NCBI RefSeq assembly: GCF_003967355.1
Contig: NZ_BIFH01000016.1
Span: 479,254 to 543,253, forward strand
Source: Embleya hyalina
GTDB taxonomy: Bacteria; Actinomycetota; Actinomycetes; Streptomycetales; Streptomycetaceae
DNA: 64,000 bases
Direction of reading: 5' to 3'
Notes under the pieces: generated by a model
What the model was told of the DNA's origin: nothing
What the model saw: the letters and a program-made list of their open reading frames with translations, nothing else
Database searches by the model: none
Shown here: positions 25,713-34,915 of the stretch, one piece after another
How positions within the stretch are numbered: the stretch's first letter is position 1
Layout of the letters: every line of letters starts with the position of its first letter
Translations under genes and position numbers: made by a program

Positions 25713-26426
25713 GTGACCCCGAGAACACGCGAAGACGACGACCCCGACCGGTCCCACCGCCCGACCCGGCAACCCCGTAGAGGCCCGGGCCGCAGCGAGC
25801 GCGGTGCCCGCCGGCGCGAGGAACTGGTCACCATCGCCAGTGAGTTGTTCGCGCGCAGCGGTTTCCGGGGCACCGGGCTCGCGGAGGTGGCGGCCCGCGC
25901 CGGGATCACCCAACCGGCGCTGCTCTACTACTTCGGCAGCAAGGAGGGCCTGCTGCAGGCGGTGATCGAGCACCGCGGCGCGCAGAGCATCGAGTTCGCG
26001 CGGGAGTCGGTGGCCATCGGCGGGCTGCGGGCGATCCGGGAGATGCCCGCCTCCGCGCACCGCAACGCGCGCGAACCGGGCCTCGCGCGCCTGCTCGCGG
26101 TGTTGACCATGGAGAACCTGGACCCGCAGGACCCCGCCCACGACTACTTCGTACAGCGCTACCGGAGGCTGCGCGAGTTGATCGCGCGGATCATCACCGA
26201 CGCCCAGGCGACCGGCGAGATCCGCGCCGAGGTCGACCCGGGCCTGAAGGCCGCCGAACTGCTCGCCACCATGGACGGCCTGCAGACGCAGTGGCTCCTC
26301 GACCCGGGCGAGGTCGACCTGGTCACCGCCATCGAGTCCTACGCCCTGACCCTGATCCGCGACCTGGCCGCCGACCCGGCGGCCTACGCGACCACCGTCA
26401 CGGGCGAGACCACCGGCCACGAGTGA
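25713..26426 (+). CDS. TetR-family transcriptional regulator
   Basis: 237 residues from GTG 25713. The TetR helix-turn-helix is at ~37-85 (RREELVTIASELFARSGFRGTGLAEVAARAGITQPALLYYFGSKEGLLQAV). The rest is a helical ligand-binding domain. An Arg/Asp-rich extension of about 35 residues precedes the HTH. No RBS is visible before the GTG, so the transcript may be leaderless. Divergent from the rhamnosidase gene, which it probably controls. Confidence 0.9.
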   Translation: MTPRTREDDDPDRSHRPTRQPRRGPGRSERGARRREELVTIASELFARSGFRGTGLAEVAARAGITQPALLYYFGSKEGLLQAVIEHRGAQSIEFARESVAIGGLRAIREMPASAHRNAREPGLARLLAVLTMENLDPQDPAHDYFVQRYRRLRELIARIITDAQATGEIRAEVDPGLKAAELLATMDGLQTQWLLDPGEVDLVTAIESYALTLIRDLAADPAAYATTVTGETTGHE

Positions 26427-26432
26427 CACCGG

Positions 26433-26471
26433 GGGGCGGGGCCGGGCGCACGACCCGCCCGGCCCCGCCCC
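26433..26471. terminator. Hairpin between TetR and membrane-anchored protein genes
   Basis: GGGGCGGGGCCGGGCG and CGCCCGGCCCCGCCCC form a 16-bp perfect stem with a 7-base loop between convergent genes. Confidence 0.75.
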
Positions 26472-26487
26472 GCCGCACGAGCCGTCG

Positions 26488-27120
26488 CTACGGGCACTTC
26501 ACCCCGACCGCCTTGGCGGCCAGGTCCAACGGGCCGTCGGCCCTGGTGAGTTCGGTGTTCTCCTCGATCGTCGCGGATGCGCCCTCCGCGTCGCCGTTGT
26601 TGAACTGCTCGGTCATCGTGGCGACATACGCGGCCTGCCGTTTGTACAGGTCCCACCACGCCTTGACGTCGGTGTCGACGCGGCCGGGCCTGGGCAGCCC
26701 GTCGAGCTTGTCCAGCAGCGCCCCGAGCGACAGGTTCAGGGCCCGGAAGCGTTGGCGCAGGGCGGCGACGTCCGTGGTCTCGGTGGAGGCGGCCACGTCG
26801 ACGTCGTTGAGCTTGTCGGCGATGTTGTCGTACGACTCCGCGCAGGTGCGGTTGACGCCCTCGAGGTACGACGCCCGGCTGATCGCGGTGCCCCGGTCGG
26901 AGAAGTCGAAGGGGCCGACGTTCATCGCGATCAGCACGCTGACGACCGTCGCCACCGTGCCGACCAGGGTCAGAATCATCATCCACCTGCCACCGCCCCC
27001 GCCCGCCCGGGGCGGTGGGGCGGACGGGTGGAGCATCGGCGGATACGGCGCACCGTGGTTCGGCGGTCCGTGGTGGGCGCTGTGCGGTGCCGGTGGTGTC
27101 CGGCGCACGTGGAAATCCAT
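26488..27120 (-). CDS. Membrane-anchored hypothetical protein
   Basis: 210 residues, function not recognised. A Pro/His-rich cytoplasmic N-terminus (~1-40, ending in Gly repeats), one membrane segment (MMILTLVGTVATVVSVLIAMNV, ~47-68), and a helical extracytoplasmic domain with two Cys (TCAESY and the terminal VKCP) that could form a disulfide. No RBS is obvious. The next gene on the same strand, 27166-27864, ends or begins within 46 bases, so the two may be co-transcribed. Confidence 0.75.
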   Translation of the reverse strand: MDFHVRRTPPAPHSAHHGPPNHGAPYPPMLHPSAPPPRAGGGGGRWMMILTLVGTVATVVSVLIAMNVGPFDFSDRGTAISRASYLEGVNRTCAESYDNIADKLNDVDVAASTETTDVAALRQRFRALNLSLGALLDKLDGLPRPGRVDTDVKAWWDLYKRQAAYVATMTEQFNNGDAEGASATIEENTELTRADGPLDLAAKAVGVKCP

Positions 27121-27165
27121 GGCGGTGGGTGTTCCGGTTCCGTGGTCCGTCTCCTCGATGCCGGC

Positions 27166-27864
27166 TCAGCGGGTGATGGTGCTCTTGCCGAAGGTCAGCC
27201 CCAGGCCCGCGACGACCAGCCAGAACGGCATCGTCAGCGCGGGCATCCCGGGTACCGACATCACCGCCATGGCGACGGTCGGCGCACCCGCGGCGAGCAC
27301 CGAGATCCAGCCGATCCACCGCGAGACGGTACGCTCCCGCAGCGCCATCCAGGCGATCGCGAACGCGGCCACCAGCACGCCCAGCCAGCCGATCCACGCC
27401 CCGAAGTCGTTGAGCACGTAGTAGACATAGCGTGCGGTCCGGTCGAACTGCTCGTCCTCCGGGCCACCTTCGCCGTAGATGCCCATCGCGCCGCGCCACC
27501 CGTAGCCGAGGGTCAGCGCCGCCGCCGAGGCACCCAGGCCGGCCGACACCACCCGTGCCGCCGTACTCCCGGGCACCCGCGGCTCCACGTGCCGCCGCCA
27601 GGCCGCGGCGAGCACGATCAGCAGGGCGACCACGACATAGCCGACGGCGAAGCCGATCCGGGCCTTGACCACGCTCACGTCGTCGACCCGGTCGAGCGTC
27701 ATGCCGCCGTCGACCTCCGCCACATGCACGTCCATCACGATCGTCGCGAACGCTCCCAGCACGCCGGCCGCCACCGCGAGCAGCGGCCAGTGGGTTCGAT
27801 GGCGCGCCGGGGCCTCCCCGACCTCGACGCGCCCACCGACCGGGCTCACATCCGGATACCTCAT
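27166..27864 (-). CDS. Polytopic membrane protein of unknown function
   Basis: 232 residues from ATG 27864 with a strong GGAGGGGGAG RBS; the frame runs further upstream without coding signs. About five membrane segments: WPLLAVAAGVLGAFATIVMDV, IGFAVGYVVVALLIVLAAAW, VVSAGLGASAAALTLGYGW, FGAWIGWLGVLVAAFAIAWMA and the last pair near the C-terminus. I do not recognise a family. It lies upstream of the 26488-27120 gene in the same orientation and is divergent from the sensor kinase at 28069. Confidence 0.75.
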   Translation of the reverse strand: MRYPDVSPVGGRVEVGEAPARHRTHWPLLAVAAGVLGAFATIVMDVHVAEVDGGMTLDRVDDVSVVKARIGFAVGYVVVALLIVLAAAWRRHVEPRVPGSTAARVVSAGLGASAAALTLGYGWRGAMGIYGEGGPEDEQFDRTARYVYYVLNDFGAWIGWLGVLVAAFAIAWMALRERTVSRWIGWISVLAAGAPTVAMAVMSVPGMPALTMPFWLVVAGLGLTFGKSTITR

Positions 27865-28068
27865 GTCTCCCCCTCCACATGTCCGCCGCCCCGCGTCGCC
27901 GTCCCCCCGGCGGCTGCACGTCCCCCATCGGGTGGCGCGTATCGGACTCCCTGCCCGTGCGGCATCGCCAGACTGACGGGCCCGGAGTCCCGGGTTCCAG
28001 GGACATCGACACCGTCTCTCCGGGATCCCCGCGGCGGGGCGGGCCACGCCGCGACGCGGTAGGGCAGC

Positions 28069-30177
28069 ATGGGCGCGGTGACCACCCAGCCCGTTCCGCC
28101 GCCGCTCGACGCGTGCCCGCCGGACCGGCCCGCGCCCGCGCGCGTGCCCGCCTGGATCCGCGCGCTGCTGCTGCGCGTCCCGGAGTCCCGACTGATCGTG
28201 TTCGCGGGCGTGTCGGCCACAATCGGCATCGCGACGACTGCGGCGTACGTACCCGCCTACCACTGGGTCGCGGAACGCACCGAGCTGCGTCCCATGTCGT
28301 GGGGCGACGTCGTGCTCGGATCGGCGTGGCCGCTGATCGGCGCGCTGATCGTGCGCGGGCGACCGCGCAATCCGGTGGGCTGGCTGCTCCTGGTACCCGC
28401 GACGCTGGGCCCGTATCTGCTGCTGTCGCTGTACGCGGTCGCCTCCGCGCGGATCAGCGCCGACCCGCTGCCGGGCGCGGATTTCGCGGCGTGGGTCGGC
28501 GCCTGGGGATTCGCCCAGTACTTCGTGGTGGTGCCGCTGCTGCTGATGGTGTTCCCCGACGGATACCTGACCGGTCCCCGGTGGCGGCTCCCGGCGTACG
28601 CGATCTGCGTCGTGGCGGCGATCGCGCTGTTCGGGGCGATGTTTCGGGACGGGTCGATCGACATCAGCGAGGACGTGCGCAATCCGTGGGCCGTTCCCGG
28701 CGCGTGGTGGCTGGGATACCTCACGATCGTCGGCGCGTTCGCGACCCTCGGGCCGGGGCTGCTGACCGGGGTCGCGTCGCTGCTCGTGCGTACGCGCCGG
28801 GCGGTCGGCGTACAGCGCATCCAACTCCAGTGGTTGCTGCTCGGCGGCCTGATGCTCGGCGCGAACATGCTGCTGGCACTCGTGGTACCCGACCCCGGGC
28901 AGGACCTGTTCTTCGCCGTCGGGTTGCTCAGCCCGCCGGTGGGGATCGCGGTCGCGATGTTGCGGCACCGCCTGTTCGACGTGGTCCTGGTCCTCAACCG
29001 CACCATCGTCTACGTCGTCCTCACGCTGGTCCTGGTCGGCGTCTACACGGCGCTGGTGCTGGGCGTGGGGCGCGTCGCGCCGACCTCCACGAGCGGGATC
29101 CTCGCGGTGGCGGTGGTCGCGCTGCTCGCCGCGACCGGGCGCAGCGCCGTGCAGGTGGCGGTGGACCGCTGGTTGTTCGGACACCGGCACGACCCCTACG
29201 CGGTGCTCGCGCGGGTCGGCCGGCAGGTGGCGCCGGCGTCGGAGCCCGACGAGGCGCTGCAACGTCTGGTGCACGCGCTGCGCCGCGCCCTACGGCTGCC
29301 GTACGTGGCGTTCCACAGCCATCTCCCGCAACACGGCGCCGCGTTGCGGGTGGAGAGCGGGAGTCCGGTCGCCGGTTGGCGGGCCGTCCCGGCGAGTTCG
29401 TTGGGCCGCGACATGGGTGAACTGCGGGTGGGCCTGCGGCCGGGCGGCGAGCGCTGGACGCCCGAGGAGTACGCCGCGATCGAGGAGGTCGCAGCCCGGG
29501 CGGCGACGTTGGCGTACGCGGCGGGGCTGGTCACCGACGTGGCCCGCAGCCGCGCCCGGATCGTCGTCGCCCGCGAGGAGGAGCGCCGCCGCCTGCGGGC
29601 GGACCTGCACGACGGCGTGGGTCCGGCGCTCGCGGGCGCCGCGCACCAACTCGACGCGCTGGCCCGCCGGATCGCCGCCGCGGGGCAGCCGGACCTGGCC
29701 GATCGGGCCCGAGGGGTGCGCGATCGGCTGCGCCAGACGGTGACCGACCTGCGCTCGGTGGTGCACGGCCTGCGTCCCCCCATCCTCGACCAACTCGGCC
29801 TCGCGGGGGCCCTGCGCGACGTGGTCGCCGGCTACGAGACGCCGCGCTGCACGGTCGAACTCGGCCCGGGACTGGACGAGTTGCCCGCGGCAGTGGAGGT
29901 CGCGGCCTACGCGATAGCCGCCGAGGCCGTCTCGAACGCGGTGCGGCACAGCGCCGCGAGCGAACTGCGCCTGTCGGCCGCGGTGGTCGACGCGAGGCTC
30001 CGGTTGGAGATACGCGACAATGGCCGCGGCCTGCCCGCGCACCCGGCCGCCGGGGTGGGCCTGCGCAGTATGGGGGAACGCGCGGACGAGGTCGGCGGAC
30101 GCATGGAGATCCTGCCCGCGCCGGGCGGCGGGGTGGTCGTCCGGGCGAGCCTGCCCGGCGGGTCGGAGAGGTCGTAG
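28069..30177 (+). CDS. Sensor histidine kinase (NarL-type two-component system)
   Basis: 702 residues. An N-terminal membrane region of about eight to ten segments (residues ~45-370) is followed by a GAF-like linker and the kinase core. The HisKA_3 dimerisation box is EEERRRLRADLHDGVGPALAGAA, with the phospho-acceptor His near residue 514. The HATPase_c N box is AEAVSNAVRHS and the G box DNGRGLP, ending in GVGLRSMGERADEVGG. The stop TAG shares a base with the GTG of the response regulator, so the pair is co-translated. The signal is unknown; the multi-pass sensor suggests a membrane or envelope cue. Confidence 0.93.
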   Translation: MGAVTTQPVPPPLDACPPDRPAPARVPAWIRALLLRVPESRLIVFAGVSATIGIATTAAYVPAYHWVAERTELRPMSWGDVVLGSAWPLIGALIVRGRPRNPVGWLLLVPATLGPYLLLSLYAVASARISADPLPGADFAAWVGAWGFAQYFVVVPLLLMVFPDGYLTGPRWRLPAYAICVVAAIALFGAMFRDGSIDISEDVRNPWAVPGAWWLGYLTIVGAFATLGPGLLTGVASLLVRTRRAVGVQRIQLQWLLLGGLMLGANMLLALVVPDPGQDLFFAVGLLSPPVGIAVAMLRHRLFDVVLVLNRTIVYVVLTLVLVGVYTALVLGVGRVAPTSTSGILAVAVVALLAATGRSAVQVAVDRWLFGHRHDPYAVLARVGRQVAPASEPDEALQRLVHALRRALRLPYVAFHSHLPQHGAALRVESGSPVAGWRAVPASSLGRDMGELRVGLRPGGERWTPEEYAAIEEVAARAATLAYAAGLVTDVARSRARIVVAREEERRRLRADLHDGVGPALAGAAHQLDALARRIAAAGQPDLADRARGVRDRLRQTVTDLRSVVHGLRPPILDQLGLAGALRDVVAGYETPRCTVELGPGLDELPAAVEVAAYAIAAEAVSNAVRHSAASELRLSAAVVDARLRLEIRDNGRGLPAHPAAGVGLRSMGERADEVGGRMEILPAPGGGVVVRASLPGGSERS

Positions 30178-30830
30178 TGGACACATCGGTAAGCGTGCTC
30201 GTCGTCGACGACCACCCGGTCTTCCGGGCCGGCATGGTCACGGTGCTGGAGGACCTGGCCGATCTCGACGTCGTCGGTCAGGCCGGCGACGGGGCGGGGG
30301 CGCTGGCCGAGGTGGCGGCGCTGCGGCCGGACGTGGTGCTGATGGACCTGCGGATGCCGGGCGTCGGCGGGTTGGAGGCGACGGCGCGGATCACCACGAC
30401 CCATCCGGACACGGCGGTGATCGTGCTGACCATGGACGAGGACGAGGACACGGTCTTCGCGGCGCTGCGGGCCGGCGCGCGCGGCTACCTCCTCAAGGAG
30501 GCGGACGGGGACGACATCCGCCGCGCGATCCTGGGGGTGGCGCGGGGCGAGGCCGTCTTCGGCCCGCGCGTCGCCCGCCGGGTGTTGTCGTTCTTCGCGT
30601 CGGCCCCCGCGCACGCGCGCGGCGCGGTGCCGTTCCCGCAGTTGACCGACCGGGAGCGCGAGGTCCTCGACCTGCTCGCGCAGGGGTTGGACAACGCGTC
30701 GATCGCGCGGCGGTTGATCCTGTCGGAGAAGACCGTACGCAATCGGGTGAGCGACGTGCTGACCAAGCTGCGCGCCCGCAGCCGCGCGGAGGCGGTGGCC
30801 ATCGCCCGTGACGCGGGGTTGGGCGGCTGA
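30177..30830 (+). CDS. LuxR/NarL-family response regulator
   Basis: 217 residues from GTG 30177, overlapping the kinase stop by one base. Receiver domain with acidic pair VVDDHP, phospho-acceptor Asp57 in VVLMDLRMPG, Thr in IVLTMDE and Lys in GYLLKEA. The C-terminal LuxR-type helix-turn-helix is LTDREREVLDLLAQGLDNASIARRLILSEKTVRNRVSDVL. Cognate of the preceding kinase. Targets unknown; the divergent membrane protein gene is a candidate. Confidence 0.95.
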   Translation: MDTSVSVLVVDDHPVFRAGMVTVLEDLADLDVVGQAGDGAGALAEVAALRPDVVLMDLRMPGVGGLEATARITTTHPDTAVIVLTMDEDEDTVFAALRAGARGYLLKEADGDDIRRAILGVARGEAVFGPRVARRVLSFFASAPAHARGAVPFPQLTDREREVLDLLAQGLDNASIARRLILSEKTVRNRVSDVLTKLRARSRAEAVAIARDAGLGG

Positions 30831-30844
30831 GGACGGACATCGCG

Positions 30845-30888
30845 CACGGGTCGGGTCGAGCCCCGTGTGGGGCTCGACCCGACCCGTG
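30845..30888 (+). terminator. Hairpin terminator after the response regulator
   Basis: ACGGGTCGGGTCGAGCCCC pairs perfectly with its complement over 19 bp around a GTGT loop, 16 bases after the stop codon. Confidence 0.85.
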
Positions 30889-30924
30889 TCGGCAACGCCG
30901 TGGGACACCGTGCCGCTCGTTCGA

Positions 30925-31407
30925 CTACTCGCCGTCGTACGCCTTGCGGATCGCGGCGACGTCCAGGCGCTTCATGGTGTACATGGCACTGGTGGCCCGG
31001 GTCGCCTTCGCGCCGTCCGGGTCGCCGATCATGTCCATCACCTCGGTCGGCACGACCTGCCAGGACAGGCCGTATTTGTCCTTGAGCCAGCCACAGGGGC
31101 CCTCCTCGCCGCCGTCGGCGGTGAGCAGACCCCAGTAGTGGTCGACCTCGTCCTGGTCGGCGCAGTGGATCTGGAACGAGACGGCCTCGTTGAACTTGAA
31201 CTGGGGCCCGCCGTTGAGCGCGACGAACTTCTGCCCGTTGATCTCGAACTCGACCACGAGCACCTGGCCGGCCTGGTCCGGGTTGGCCTCGTTGTAGTAG
31301 CCGACGCGGCCCTGCTTGCCGTCCTTGAACACGGACAGGTAGAAGTCCGCGGCCTGCTCGGCCTGGCCGTCGAACCACAGGCAGGTGGTGAATCCCTGGG
31401 CGGGCAT
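30925..31407 (-). CDS. VOC-family protein (PhnB / 3-demethylubiquinone-like)
   Basis: 160 residues. The vicinal oxygen chelate fold of the PhnB type: opening FTTCLWFDGQAEQAADFYLSVFKDG, then FVALNGGPQFKFNEAVSFQIHC and GWLKDKYGLSWQVVPTEVM. GGAGG sits six bases before the ATG. Members are small dimeric proteins annotated as glyoxalase/bleomycin-resistance-like; an enzyme activity cannot be assigned here. Convergent with the response regulator. Confidence 0.93.
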   Translation of the reverse strand: MPAQGFTTCLWFDGQAEQAADFYLSVFKDGKQGRVGYYNEANPDQAGQVLVVEFEINGQKFVALNGGPQFKFNEAVSFQIHCADQDEVDHYWGLLTADGGEEGPCGWLKDKYGLSWQVVPTEVMDMIGDPDGAKATRATSAMYTMKRLDVAAIRKAYDGE

Positions 31408-31519
31408 GGAAACCTCCGGTACTCCGTAGTGGACGCTCTCACCAGTACCGACCCGTCCCGACGCACAAACTCATCGGTGTCGGGCGGAGGAATCCCACTT
31501 CGGGTCCGGAGCCGCCCGA

Positions 31520-32293
31520 TCAGCCCTCGCGCGCCGCGTCCAGCACGTCGCGGATGCCGTCGGCGGAGGTCACCCGGCGGGCGTATTCCGGTTGGCGCAG
31601 CGCGCCGCCCATGTACGGGTGCGGGTTGCGGTGCGTGGCGGGGCTCTCCAGGATCGCGCCCGCCGCGAAGTGCACCTCGCGCGCGCCGGTGGCGGCCAGT
31701 ACCCGGTCGATGTTGCGCGCGGTGATCCCGCCGCCGGGCATCACCACGATCCGGCCCGCCGCCTGGGTGACCAGGCGGGCGATCAGCGGCGCGCCCTCCA
31801 GCACGCTGCTGTCCTGCCCCGAGGTCAGCACCCGGTCGACGCCCAGCTCGATCAGCTCCTCCAGGGCCGCGTGCGGGTCGCGGGTCATGTCGAAGGCGCG
31901 GTGGAAGGTGACCGACAGATCGCCGGCCGCGGCCAGCAACGCCTCGATCACCGGACGGTCCAGGTCGCCCTCGGGGGTCAGCGCGCCGATCACCACACCC
32001 TGCGCACCGGCCGCCCGGATCGCCTCGACGTCCCGGCGCATCGCGGCGGCCTCGTACTCGTCGTAGACGAAGTCGCCCCCGCGCGGCCGCACGATCACAT
32101 GGACCCGGATCGCCTCGACGGCGGCCAGGGTGGTCTCGATCAGGCCCAGGCTCGGCGTGATGCCGCCCTCGAACAGGTCCGCACACAGTTCGACGCGGTG
32201 CGCGCCCACACGTTCGGCGGCGAGCGCTCCCGGCACGTCGTCGATGCAGATCTCGAAGGCGGGCGCGGGGGTGGGGCCGGCGTTGACGGTCAT
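31520..32293 (-). CDS. cutC: Copper homeostasis protein CutC
   Basis: 257 residues, a TIM barrel. Characteristic segments: FEICIDDVPGALAAERVGAHRVELC, GGITPSLGLIE, VIVRPRGGDFVYDEYE, VTFHRAFDMTRDP and VMPGGGITARN. CAGGAG precedes ATG 32293 by eight bases. Although named for copper tolerance, the biochemical role of CutC is not settled. It follows the asparaginase gene on the same strand by 83 bases and may be the last member of that transcript. Confidence 0.95.
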   Translation of the reverse strand: MTVNAGPTPAPAFEICIDDVPGALAAERVGAHRVELCADLFEGGITPSLGLIETTLAAVEAIRVHVIVRPRGGDFVYDEYEAAAMRRDVEAIRAAGAQGVVIGALTPEGDLDRPVIEALLAAAGDLSVTFHRAFDMTRDPHAALEELIELGVDRVLTSGQDSSVLEGAPLIARLVTQAAGRIVVMPGGGITARNIDRVLAATGAREVHFAAGAILESPATHRNPHPYMGGALRQPEYARRVTSADGIRDVLDAAREG

Positions 32294-32376
32294 GACGCGA
32301 ACTCCTGATGGTGCGAAGGGTTGTTCGAAGGGGGTTGTGCCGGGTGGGGCGCGGTGCCGCGCGAGGTGGCGCCGGG

Positions 32377-33360
32377 CTACGCCGGGTGGGACGTCACGCG
32401 GACCTCGCCGACCGGCAGGCCGCCGCCCAGGACCGGTACGGTCGTCCATTCGTGGGCCGCCGAGACGTCCACGCCGAGCGTGTGCAGCGCGGCCAGCGCG
32501 AGTGCGGTGGTGGCGCGGGGGCTGCCGTCGATCACCTTGACCGCGACCGCGTGTCCGGCGGTGGTCGCCGCCACGAACACGCCCTCGGCGCCGCCCTTGA
32601 CCAGGACGCCCGGGAGCAGCCGCATCACCTCGGTGTTGGCCTGCCCCTCCCCGCCCACGTACGCCGGGTGTTCGCGCATCGCCTTGGCCACCACGCGCTC
32701 GGGACCGGTGGTCGCAGTGGCCAACGCGCGTACGCCCCGGGCGAGTCCGGTCAGCGTCATGGCGAACACCGGTGCGCCGCAGCCGTCCACGGCGGTGTGC
32801 GCGACCGACTCGCCGGCCAGTTCCTCGATGCCCTCGCGGACCAGCACCTGCAGCGGATGCCCCGGGTCGAGGTAGCCCTCGGTCGGCCACCCCGACGCGA
32901 CGCAGGCCGCCAGCATCGCGGCGTGTTTGCCCGAGCAGTTCATCCGCTCACGGGTGTTCTCCTCGCCGCGCGCGATCATCTCCCGATACGCGTCCTCGTC
33001 CTCCGGGCGGCTGGGCGGACATCCCAGCGCGTCGAAGGTCAGCCCCGAGCGGGTCAGGATGTCCTCGACCGCGTCCACGTGGAAGTCCTGCCCGGTGTGG
33101 CTGCCCGCCGCGATCGCCACGTGCGCCCCGGACAGCGGCGCGCCCGCGCGCAGGCAGGCCAGCGCCTGGAACGGCTTGGCCGAGGAGCGCGGTACCACCG
33201 GCTCGTTCGGCACGCCCAGTTCGAGCGCCGGCCGGCCGTCCGGCGCGAGTGCGACCAGGCTGCCGAAGTGCCGACTCTCCACGAACCCGGACCGCACCAC
33301 CTCGGCGAGTTCGGCGTAGCGCGTGGTCGATTCGTGGGGCACGGTGTCCTCCGGTCGCAT
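32377..33360 (-). CDS. Asparaginase (asparaginase II family)
   Basis: 327 residues, the actinobacterial/rhizobial asparaginase II family (unrelated in fold to E. coli AnsB). Seen: VVRSGFVESRHFGSLVAL, VVPRSSAKPFQALA with the Ser-Lys pair, IAAGSHTGQDFHV, MNCSGKHAAMLAAC and VDGCGAPVF, all conserved in the family. GGAGGACCCC precedes the ATG. Expected to hydrolyse L-asparagine to aspartate and ammonia in the cytoplasm. It lies 50 bases downstream of the amino-acid permease genes, suggesting that the transporter brings in asparagine, aspartate or glutamate (inference). Confidence 0.92.
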   Translation of the reverse strand: MRPEDTVPHESTTRYAELAEVVRSGFVESRHFGSLVALAPDGRPALELGVPNEPVVPRSSAKPFQALACLRAGAPLSGAHVAIAAGSHTGQDFHVDAVEDILTRSGLTFDALGCPPSRPEDEDAYREMIARGEENTRERMNCSGKHAAMLAACVASGWPTEGYLDPGHPLQVLVREGIEELAGESVAHTAVDGCGAPVFAMTLTGLARGVRALATATTGPERVVAKAMREHPAYVGGEGQANTEVMRLLPGVLVKGGAEGVFVAATTAGHAVAVKVIDGSPRATTALALAALHTLGVDVSAAHEWTTVPVLGGGLPVGEVRVTSHPA

Positions 33361-33410
33361 GGGGTCCTCCGGGATGGGCCGATCGGTGCGGCCGCCGAAC
33401 GGGGAAGTGG

Positions 33411-34274
33411 TCACAGCGGTTGGTCCGCCGCCGCCTTGGCCCGCACCAGTGTGCGCAGCCGGCGTCGGCCGACGGAGCGGAAGCCCTGGCGGGCCTCCAG
33501 GGTGCGGGCCAGCTTGGACAACGACGCGTTGAGCACGATGTAGACCAGCGCGATGATGATGTAGGTCTGGATCAACAGCCGGTTGTAGGTGGCCAACACC
33601 CGCCCGCTGTACAGCAGTTCCGAATAGCTGACGATGAAGCCGAGCGAGGTGTCCTTGAGCAGCCCGACGGACTGGCTGACCAGCGACGGCAACAACCGGC
33701 GCACCGCCTGCGGCAGCACGATCAGCCGCATCGTCTGACCGTCGGTCAGCCCGACGGCGAGCCCCGCCTCGCGCTGCCCGCGGTCCAGGGACAGGATGCC
33801 CGCCCGGAAGATCTCCGCGAACACCGCCGACGCGGACACCGAGAGCGGCAGGACCAATTTCCAGAACAGCGGCAGGTCCACGCCGTAGTGCGGCAGTCCG
33901 AACAGCACCAGGTAGACCAGGAGCAGCACCGGAACCGTGCGCATCACCTCGATGTACACGGTGGCCGACCAGCGCAGCGCCCGCTGCCTGGACAGCCGGC
34001 CCAGGGCGAGCACGATGCCGCCGACCACGGACAGCGCGGTGGCCACGGCGGCGGCCCGGATGGTGGCCCACAACCCTTCCAGCAGATACCGCCACATCGG
34101 CCAGGTGGTGTACGGCCGCCACTTGTCCGCGTCCAACTGGCCGTGGTCGGCGAACCGCTTCACGGCCACGGCGAGCAGCGCGGCCACCGCGACGCCGACC
34201 ACGACGGTGGCGATCCGCATCCGGCGCCGCGCGATCGGGCCGGGTTCGTCGAACAACACTCGGGACGCGCTCAT
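33411..34274 (-). CDS. Polar amino-acid ABC transporter permease (second subunit)
   Basis: 287 residues, HisM/GluD-like permease. Membrane segments include IATVVVGVAVAALLAVAV and a core of five helices; the EAA-like loop is RQREAGLAVGLTDGQTMRLIVLPQAVRRLLP. The start overlaps the stop of the other permease (ATGA), the usual arrangement of paired permeases. The C-terminal ~35 residues are Arg-rich and cytoplasmic. Confidence 0.93.
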   Translation of the reverse strand: MSASRVLFDEPGPIARRRMRIATVVVGVAVAALLAVAVKRFADHGQLDADKWRPYTTWPMWRYLLEGLWATIRAAAVATALSVVGGIVLALGRLSRQRALRWSATVYIEVMRTVPVLLLVYLVLFGLPHYGVDLPLFWKLVLPLSVSASAVFAEIFRAGILSLDRGQREAGLAVGLTDGQTMRLIVLPQAVRRLLPSLVSQSVGLLKDTSLGFIVSYSELLYSGRVLATYNRLLIQTYIIIALVYIVLNASLSKLARTLEARQGFRSVGRRRLRTLVRAKAAADQPL

Positions 34275-34915
34275 CGAACGATCGCCACCTTCCGCTCGAT
34301 CATGCCGGTGACGATCCCCGCCGTGGCGCAGATGAGCATGTAGCCGATGCCCGCGCCGACGAACACGGGGATGGGTTGCGCCTCCATGAGGTTGACCCGG
34401 TTGGCGGCGGAGGTCAGTTCGACCACGCCGACGGCGGCGGCGAGCGAGGTGTTCATGGTCAGCGCGATGAAGATGTTGCCGATCGGCTGTACCACGCCGC
34501 GCAGCGCCTGCGGCAGGATCACCAGCCGCAACGACTGACCGAACGTCAGTCCCAGGGCCCGGGCCGCCTCGGCCTGGCCGATCGAGACGGTGTTGATCCC
34601 CGAGCGCACCGCCTCGGCGATGTAGGCCGCCTCGTAGAGCGCGATCACGATCACCGCCGTGGTGAACAGCGGGAAGATCACCCCGACTTCGGGCAGGCCG
34701 AAGACGAACAGCACGAGCAGGACCAGGAGCGGGGTGTTCTGGAAGGTCTCCACGTACACGGTGCCCACGCCGCGCAGCGCCGTGACGGGGGACACCCGCA
34801 TGGCGGCCACGACGACGCCGATCAGCAGCGCGCCGAGGAAGGAGAGCGCGGTGAGTTCGAGGGTGGTGACGATGCCGTCGGTGAAAGCGGAGAGATGTCG
34901 CAGCACGACATCCAT
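34271..34915 (-). CDS. Polar amino-acid ABC transporter permease (first subunit)
   Basis: 214 residues, GluC-like permease with five predicted membrane helices starting at TLELTALSFLGALLIGVVVAAM. ATPase-contact loop: GQAEAARALGLTFGQSLRLVILPQALRGV. The binding-protein gene lies 376 bases upstream on the same strand, separated by a strong hairpin. Forms a heterodimer with the 33411-34274 permease. Confidence 0.93.
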   Translation of the reverse strand: MDVVLRHLSAFTDGIVTTLELTALSFLGALLIGVVVAAMRVSPVTALRGVGTVYVETFQNTPLLVLLVLFVFGLPEVGVIFPLFTTAVIVIALYEAAYIAEAVRSGINTVSIGQAEAARALGLTFGQSLRLVILPQALRGVVQPIGNIFIALTMNTSLAAAVGVVELTSAANRVNLMEAQPIPVFVGAGIGYMLICATAGIVTGMIERKVAIVR